A stretch of DNA of 64,000 bases, taken from assembly GCF_024139115.2 (NCBI RefSeq), contig NC_085141.1, positions 242,039,047 through 242,103,046 of the forward strand. Reading direction: 5' to 3'. Below are positions 58,440-64,000 of the stretch, in pieces (positions within the stretch are counted from its first letter, which is position 1; each line of letters starts with the position of its first letter). The position numbers were made by a program, and so were the translations under genes. Under the pieces are notes generated by a model that saw only the letters and a list, made by a program, of their open reading frames with translations, had not been told where the DNA came from and did no database searches. Origin of the DNA: Armigeres subalbatus. Lineage: Eukaryota; Arthropoda; Insecta; Diptera; Culicidae.

Positions 58440-59085
58440 AGAAGTTCCTTCAGGAACTCCACCAAATTCCGTTGGAAAATCCACCAGAAATTCCGTCAAG
58501 AATTCGTCCAGAATTTCACCACGCTTTAATCCAGGAGTTCATCAGAAAATCATCGGGAATCCGCCAGGACTTTCAAGTTTTCTATCAGGAGTTCCAACAG
58601 TTTTTCTTCAATAATTACACCAGGAAATTCTCCAGAAGTTCAGCATGGAATTCCTCCAGGAGTTCCACGAGAAATCCCTCGTGGAATTTCTAGAACAATT
58701 GCTGGTGGACATCCCGTGGAAATTGCTGGAAGAAGTCTTGGTGGAGTCACTGGAGGAAAACCTGGTGTAACTATTGCGGACCTAGTTAAATTCCTAGATG
58801 AATTACAGGTGGAGCTCTTAATCGGCTTCCTTGTGAATTTCCGGAGAAATTTCTGGTGAGAATTAGTGGTGGAATTCCTGATAAAATTGCTGGTGAAATT
58901 CTTGGTGGAATTCTTTATGGAGTTTCATTTGAAATTCTTGGAGGAAAAGAGCTTCTCGAAGAAATAGAGAAGATTTTCTCGTTGACGGCGGCATTCATTG
59001 TGTTACTACTTGGCGACAGCAGCGTTGTCAGTGTCACGCCAAAAATAATTTTAGTCGGTTGAGCCAGCGGCGTGAATCGGCGAAT
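58440..59085. repeat. GGAATTCC-type block followed by GACGGCG/CACGCC sequence
   Basis: AATTCCTCCAGGAGTTCC-type words run to about 58960 and then give way to GTTGACGGCGGCATTCATTG, CACGCCAAAAATAATTTT and GCGGCGTGAATCGGCG. This is the third case of this repeat pair in the window. The 73- and 68-codon frames are compositional. Confidence 0.65.
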
Positions 59086-59245
59086 TGACCTTTCGCGTTA
59101 AAATGTTTAGATTTTTAATCGATTCTTTATTTTATTTAAGGTCAACTTTGGCGAAGAACCCATATTTTATACGCCTCTAAGTATTTTTCAAATTTTAAAC
59201 AAAATCAACAAAGTGCTTTTTTCAAGATTGATCTAACATTTGCCC

Positions 59246-59533
59246 TCCTTAGCCGTGCGGTAAGACGCACGGCTACAAAGCAAGACCATGCTGAGGGTGG
59301 CTGGGTTCGATTCCCGGTGCCGGTCTAGGCAATTTTCGGGTTGGAAATTGTCGCGTCTTCCCTGGGCATAAAAGTATCATCGTGTTGGCCGTATACGAAT
59401 GCAAAAATGGTAACTTGGCTTACAAACCTCGCAGTTAATAACTGTGGAAGTGTTTAATGTACACTAAGCTACGAGGCGGCTCTGTCCCAGTGTAGGGATG
59501 TAATGCCAATAAGAAGAAAAGAAGAAGAAGAAG
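59246..59533 (+). mobile_element. Feilai-like tRNA-derived SINE, copy 1
   Basis: It has a tRNA-related 5' part (TTAGCCGTGCGGTAAGACGC, then B box GGTTCGATTCC), a conserved body (CTTCCCTGGGCATAAAAGTA, AACCTCGCAGTTAATAACTG) and a (GAA)n tail. The identical 11-mer AACATTTGCCC flanks both ends (59235-59245 and 59534-59544), the target-site duplication of LINE-assisted retroposition. The tRNA promoter, unrelated body and triplet tail fit the Feilai family of Aedes. Confidence 0.88.
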
Positions 59534-59599
59534 AACATTTGCCCGATTTTGAACGAACATCAGGTAAATGTTTAAATCTAATTCACTCGTGCAGCTCTT

Positions 59600-59770
59600 T
59601 TTCAGGTTTTGTTACTATGTCTGAAACTCGAAACGGTATTGGAGGGTAATCGCCCCTTCGATGAGGTTTGATCCCACGAAACCAGTACGCTAGACAGGTG
59701 CTTTCCCTACTAAGCTCCGCCATCCTCCGCAGCTTAGCGGGAACTGATGAAACCGAATTTCCAGCATCGG
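59600..59770 (-). repeat. tRNA-like module, diverged copy 3
   Basis: The minus strand reads GGCGGAGCTTAGTAGGGAAA, GCACCTGTCTAGCGTACTGG and then a degenerate B box (GGGATCAAACC) and CATCGAAGGGG. It is clearly related to the tRNA-like cores at 46990-47063 and 60783-60861. Matching flanks (ACCCTCCAATACC) show that the wider element is shared too. Confidence 0.6.
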
Positions 59771-59849
59771 GCACCAGCCGAACTCTCGCAATACATTTTC
59801 AGAACTTACTCTCTCATATGTATTTTTGTACAAATGCCAACCAAGTAGG

Positions 59850-59985
59850 ATGAGTATTTAGTATTGTCCGGCTCCTACACACCTGCTTCGTCAGCAACGG
59901 CGCTCAATGAAGTAGGGTTGTGTGAGGTTGTGCCAGTTGGTCGTCAGATCCCGACCCGACCACATAGGCGAAGAGAGATCGCCAC
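59850..59985 (+). repeat. Diverged direct repeat, left copy
   Basis: This block (GTATTTAGTATTGTCCGGCT, GCTTCGTCAGCAAC, GGTTGTGTGAGGTTGTGCCA, GTTGGTCGTCAGATCCCGAC) matches 60470-60600 in the same orientation with many substitutions. A Feilai-like SINE is inserted at the start of the second copy. Confidence 0.6.
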
Positions 59986-60057
59986 TGGAGATTCCCAAAT
60001 TGGACGCATAGTCAAATCACTCGCAATCCATTTCTCAAGCCAACACTTCCACATGTG

Positions 60058-60142
60058 TATACTGCCGCTAATCGCAAGTCAGACTTATCTGGATATGGCG
60101 TCCATATACAGATAAGTCTGACTTGCGGTTAGCGGCAGTATA
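60058..60142. repeat. 85-bp hairpin element with 34-bp near-perfect arms
   Basis: TATACTGCCGCTAATCGCAA, GTCAGACTTATCTG and its reverse complement enclose a 17-nt loop that is itself partly palindromic (ATATGGCGTCCATAT). It has the same ends as the hairpin at 55972-56055. Confidence 0.88.
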
Positions 60143-60179
60143 GTACACTTTCACATTAGAGGAGCGTGAGTATTTAGAA

Positions 60180-60468
60180 GGAGGCCCTCCTTAGCCGTGC
60201 AATAAGATGCGCGGGTACGAAGCAAGACCATGCCATGGTGGCTGGGTTCGATTTCCGGTGCCGGTCTAGACAATTTTCGGATTTTAAATTGTCTCGACTT
60301 CCCTGGGCACAAAAGTATCATCGTGTTAGCCTCATGATATACAAATTCAGAAATGGTAACCTTGGCTTACAAACCTCGCAGTTAATAACTGTGGAAGTGC
60401 TTAATGAACACTAAGCTGCGAGGCGGCAATGTCCCAGTGGGGGATGAAATGTCAACGAAGAAGAAGAA
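60180..60468 (+). mobile_element. Feilai-like tRNA-derived SINE, copy 2
   Basis: It matches copy 1 along its length (CCTCCTTAGCCGTGC start, GGTTCGATTTCC B box with one change, AACCTCGCAGTTAATAACTG, GAAGAAGAA tail). The 12-mer GAGTATTTAGAA is duplicated at both ends (60168-60179 and 60469-60480). It sits in the same orientation 0.9 kb from copy 1. Confidence 0.88.
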
Positions 60469-60469
60469 G

Positions 60470-60600
60470 AGTATTTAGAATGTCTGGCGGCTATACATAT
60501 TCTTCATCAGCAACTGTACTGATCAAGTGAGGTTGTGTAAGCTATTTGCCAGTCGGTCGTCAAACTCAGACCCGACCTAATTGCGTAGGCAAGAGCACGC
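60470..60600 (+). repeat. Diverged direct repeat, right copy
   Basis: Counterpart of 59850-59985 (GTATTTAGAATGTCTGGCGG, TTCATCAGCAACTG, GCCAGTCGGTCGTCAAACTC, AGACCCGACC). The repeated segment seems to be part of an unidentified element. Confidence 0.6.
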
Positions 60601-60678
60601 AACTCAGGTTCAGTTCGATCAAAGTTAATTTCCTATTTCCGGGGATTAAACCACCCGACTTGGACATTAATTTACAAT

Positions 60679-60939
60679 GTTGTGAAATCTCATATGTGAA
60701 TATGTACGTTATGTGGAAGATGCATCCAATTTGGAAATCTCGAGCTCGTTCAGTAGCCGCTAGTTGCGAAGGCCGACGGAGGTCCTTCGTAGCTTAGTTG
60801 GTTAAAGCACCAGTCTAGCGTACTGTAGGGTCATGGCATGGGTTCGAGTCCCATCGAAAGGAAAGAGGTTACCTCCAATACATTTTCCAAATCAATATCT
60901 TACACATAACGTACATATTCACATATGAGTTTTCACAAC
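60679..60939 (+). mobile_element. tRNA-bearing inverted-repeat element, intact copy (261 bp)
   Basis: Terminal inverted repeats of about 45 bp begin GTTGTGAAA, CTCATATGTGAATATGTACG, TTATGTG on the left and recur in complement at the right. The middle is a tRNA-like sequence (60783-60861). The same element, reversed and interrupted, lies at 46912-47615. No clear target duplication was found. Confidence 0.8.
60783..60861 (+). tRNA. tRNA-Ala(AGC)-like sequence with a 5-nt insertion, transposon-borne
   Basis: It has the same arms as the minus-strand copy at 46990-47063 with A box TAGCTTAGTTGG and B box GGTTCGAGTCC. A CATGG duplication lies between the variable segment and the T stem, and one acceptor base is changed, so the cloverleaf is impaired. 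It is probably a pol III-promoter-like module of the mobile element. Confidence 0.45.
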
Positions 60940-61009
60940 GAGATATAATTTTTGACGGGAAAGGTCAATTCTCGAGAAATTTAATAAATTATAAAAAATA
61001 TCTTCATTT

Positions 61010-61537
61010 ATTAAATCAGGGAATTCTCACGATTTTTCCATCTCATCAAGAATTCCTTAAAAGAGCTTTTCTAGGAAATTTCTCCTAGCATTCCTCCAGG
61101 AGTCCCTCCTGGAATTCCTCTACAGATTCCTAAGAATTTTCCAGACGCTCTCCCAGGCGATTCTCCAGGGATTTCTCCAGGAATTGCTTCTCCTTCATGA
61201 GTCCCTTCAGGTATTCCTCCGAGAATTTCATCTAAAGTACTTCTAAGAATTCCTTCGGAAATTCAGGGATTCTTCTTTAAGTTCTTCCAGGAATTCCTCC
61301 TGGAGTCCCTCAATAAATTTCTCTAGGAATACCTCGAGAAGTACGTCCAGGATTTCCTCCAAAAGATACTCCAGGAATGTACCCTGGAGTTCCTCCAGAA
61401 ATTTCCTCCTGAAGTTCTTTTACGAATTTATCCTGGTTTTCCTCCAGGAATTCTTGAAGGACCTTTAGGAGGAGTGGCTGGAGACACTTCAGGAGGTACT
61501 GCTGTAGAAATTCCCAGAGAAACAAATGAGTTATCAG
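61010..61537. repeat. GGAATTCCTCCAGGA-type low-complexity block, left part
   Basis: Irregular repetition of TCCAGGAATTCCTCC words. It continues at 61994-62570 after the SINE insertion, so the SINE landed in this block. Confidence 0.7.
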
Positions 61538-61550
61538 AACTACTCCTTAA

Positions 61551-61980
61551 GGGGGTCCCGTAGCGTAGTTGGCTACACGTTCGCCTTACAAGCGAATGGT
61601 CATGGGTTCGATTCCCAGCCCCTCCACCCAACCCTCGTCAGTCGCCGGATCCGCAGCCCATACGGTGGCGTTCTAGAGTGCGCGCCTTACCGTCACGACT
61701 GCCTGATGACGACTGACAACTTGTTCTTCTCGGAGGCATTCCTCCAACGTTACCCGGATAAATGGCAACCGAGCAATGCAACGATCATTGGATAGATGAC
61801 ATGGACAAACGGACACAATGGACTCACGATGAGATGGACAATCAACGACAACAGTAATGATAATGGAAAATCTAAAAATAGATTATGTGTGGATTCTGGC
61901 AGCAGAATACCACAGTAGATCTCGGCACAGTAGCGGTTAAGTAACACAGAGTGCCTACCAAATAAAGAAAGGAATAAAAA
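61551..61980 (+). mobile_element. tRNA-derived SINE with 13-bp target duplication (430 bp)
   Basis: The 5' part resembles tRNA-Val: GTAGCGTAGTTGGCTAC (A box TAGCGTAGTTGG), anticodon arm TTCGC-CTTACAA-GCGAA (anticodon UAC) and B box GGTTCGATTCC. A ~330-bp unrelated body follows, ending AAATAAAGAAAGGAATAAAA. The 13-mer AACTACTCCTTAA flanks both ends (61538-61550 and 61981-61993). The duplication is perfect, so the insertion is fairly young. I cannot name the family. Confidence 0.9.
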
Positions 61981-61993
61981 AACTACTCCTTAA

Positions 61994-62570
61994 TAAACGT
62001 CAGGGGAATCTGCAGGTAGTACGCCTAGAGGAATTCCTGGTGGATTTCTTGGAGGAATCCCAGAAAAAAACTCAATAAGAAATTCCGTGGAGCTCCTGGA
62101 GAAATTCCTGAAGAAGCTCCTGATGGAATTCCTTAAAATACAGGAGGTACTCCTTATTCCACTATAGGAGGAATTCTTGAAGGAATTCCAGAAGAAAGTC
62201 TAGAAAGAATTCCTTTATAACCTCTTGAAGAAATTCCTCAAAGAATTCTTTGAGAAACGCATGGAGGAACTCCTGGAGAAATTTAAAAAATCCTGTCGGA
62301 ATTTAAGGACATTTCCCTGAGTAGCTCCTGGAGGAACGCCCAGAAGAAATCCTCGAGGAAGTCCTGGAAGATCTCCTGGAGGTATTTCTGAAGAAACTCA
62401 TTTTCACAAGAAATTCTTGATGAAAATCGTGAAGGAATTCCTGATGGAAATCAAGGAGTTTCTTGATAAACACTTGGAAAAATTTCAGAAGGAATTTACC
62501 AAGGAATTCCTGACTGAACACCAGGAGATATTTCTGGAGGAACTCCTGAAATAAATCTTCGAGGAGCTAC
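61994..62570. repeat. GGAATTCCTCCAGGA-type low-complexity block, right part
   Basis: Continuation of the block at 61010-61537, ending against the reverse transcriptase remnant. Confidence 0.7.
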
Positions 62571-63110
62571 GAGAGGGGACGGCACTTGTCCAGGTGTGTC
62601 TTCGACGACAACCAATAGGATGTCGTCAGTGTACATGAATACGAAAACGGTGGGTGGCGCAAGACCCCGTTCATTGTGACCAAAAATAAGCTGACCGCCA
62701 GGACCGACCCTTCGGGTACGTCAGTTTCCTCCTGGAAGACCCCAGAAGACAGATTTTTGATGACGAATTGAGATGATCGCCCTTTGAGGAAATTACGAAC
62801 AAATATCGAACAAATGTTTCCCGAGAATGCTGCAAAACTAGTGATGTCCAAGTCCGATTGAACGCCTTCGAAGACAAATCAGGGTGCTTACCCTCCTCGA
62901 AGGCATTCTGAAGGTCACTTCCTAGCCCGACGAAGGTGGTCCCGGTTCCATACCCAAGACGGAAGGCATGCCGAATCTTTCGTTGGCCTCGAGTTTCTCG
63001 CGTAGACGACGGTTAGCTAGCCTCTCGACAACCTTAGAGACGCAGGAGGTTAGCGAGATAGGGCGGTACTTTGAGGCATCCCTAGAAGAGATACTTTCCT
63101 CCGGTATGTT
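62567..63110 (-). pseudogene. Jockey/I-type non-LTR reverse transcriptase remnant, multiply frameshifted
   Basis: Reading the minus strand in changing frames shows, in order, ASKYRPISLTSCVSKVVERL (about 63085-63025), LGYGTGTTFVGLGSDLQNAF, SSKAFNRTWT, RNFLKGRSSQFVI, then ETDVPEGSVLAVSLFL, and finally the catalytic box YTDDILLVV at about 62610-62636. These are reverse transcriptase motifs 1 to 5. At least three frame changes and a stop separate them. The normal YADD box has Thr for Ala here. Both ends are truncated: the 3' side stops in low-complexity sequence and the 5' side near 63110. Confidence 0.85.
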
Positions 63111-64000
63111 TTAGAAACTAAACTTGTGAATCCAGCATGTCCGTTTCGGAAACAGGATTTCAATTTTTGAAAACTGGAAGATCCGACCAGACAAGAAGAG
63201 TCGATTGATCTTGCACAACAATGGAGTGGATTATTTGTTTCAATTACAAGTTCAGTTGAGTCAAGATTGTGAGTATGGCTGTCGAAGAAAGGGTGGTGGC
63301 GTCGATAGAAGGCCCTGCGTTACAACAAGCTTCTGATACCTACCCCTCTCATATAACTTATGCGTCTACCGGTAGTACAAGAGTTGTACACAGGTGCGAG
63401 TGTGTCTCTTCTAGGCAAGCTCGAGGCTAGACTATCTCCCCTATCTCTAAAACTTAAAACGTAGTAGCTTGGGCGACCTGGGATCAAAACCGCCGGCTAT
63501 TGGAACAATTAGCTGGCCTTGATACCGTGGGGCATCGAAATCCGTACACTTAAGCACCTTAGTATATGAAAAAGTCACTAGAAAATAGGAATCGAATGTA
63601 AATAAAACGTTTGCCATTGACACAGGCGCATGAAGGCTTCTACTTTTGAAGTGTTTCACATTTACTCATTAAAAACTACGAAAAACATGATAAAATAATG
63701 AATTAAATCAACTACTCCTGACTCGAAATACGTCCACCGTGGACGGATTTCGAATCAAAGGATCAAAATCCGTACAGCTATTTCTTAACTAAATATTTAA
63801 ATCAGACTGTTTTATCTGATTGACTAAACTACCACTGTAAATAGTTATACGCACCTTGAGAAGCGATTCCTTTGATTTGTATTCCCCTTATCTTATGTAA
63901 TGATTTGGTAGATGGAGATTTGTTTTTGATTTTTGTTGTTTTAATTCCAAAGCCTTCTTTCCAATTCTATGCCCTAAAAGCTTACTCAAGTATCTGAACA
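63111..64000. other. Sequence without recognised gene
   Basis: A short hairpin (CGAAATACGTCC/GGACGGATTTCG) lies near 63724-63753 and repeats part of a motif at 63537-63550. No open frame with a domain was found up to the window end. Confidence 0.4.

Noticed and set aside
1..64000. Integrated RNA-virus sequences, which are common in Aedes genomes
   Set aside because: No polymerase, nucleoprotein or glycoprotein motif of a non-retroviral virus was recognised in any frame; a profile search would be needed to exclude short fragments.

Overview
The window looks like a repeat-dense stretch of a culicine mosquito genome, most probably Aedes. The evidence is its AT-rich sequence, two tRNA-derived SINEs with (GAA)n 3' tails that resemble the Feilai family, Helitron, BEL/Pao and non-LTR remnants, and many small TA-flanked inverted-repeat elements. 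I see no intact host protein gene. Almost every recognisable feature is a transposable element, a tandem repeat, or the remains of a gene.

Layout. At 1-10.4 kb there are broken non-LTR reverse transcriptase pieces (1.1-2.2 kb minus; 6.9-7.5 kb minus; 7.6-7.8 kb plus), a non-autonomous Helitron (2.5-3.8 kb) and small MITEs. At 10.4-11.4 kb a TA-flanked 1-kb inverted-repeat element directly abuts a 6.7-kb array (11.45-18.2 kb) of about 290 copies of a 23-bp unit. Each unit is a small hairpin without stop codons in any plus-strand frame. At 22.2-25.4 kb two arrays of the same ~153-bp satellite lie in opposite orientation around a ~1-kb spacer. The right-hand array ends inside a truncated Helitron protein gene that keeps an 86-nt intron. 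At 27.0-27.4 kb there is a histone H2B pseudogene with its replication-dependent 3' stem-loop still recognisable.

At 28.3-31.2 kb, and again near 21, 42-45, 58 and 61-62 kb, there is degenerate GGAATTCC-type low-complexity sequence. At 31.7-34.1 kb there are nested and long-TIR elements. At 34.7-36.1 kb a non-repetitive stretch holds a candidate recursive-splice (ratchet) site on plus and a possible coding exon on minus. At 37.8-39.8 kb lies a second, longer Helitron of the 2.5-kb type. At 42-48 kb there is a GGCCGAAA-type minisatellite, the inverted second copy of the 1-kb element, a tRNA-bearing inverted-repeat element split by another transposon, and two foldback elements. At 49.1-50.1 kb is a BEL/Pao integrase fragment. 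At 54.7-57.6 kb two opposed partial copies of one TIR family flank a 246-bp palindrome. At 59.2-61.98 kb are three SINEs with target duplications and a second tRNA-bearing element. At 62.6-63.1 kb is a frameshifted Jockey/I-type reverse transcriptase.

The most noteworthy observations are the palindromic 23-bp array, the inverted 153-bp satellites fused to a Helitron gene, tRNA-like modules carried in TIR-bounded elements of different families, the H2B pseudogene that kept its 3' processing signals, and the ratchet-site candidate. All family assignments rest on motif recognition by eye; no database search or alignment was run.
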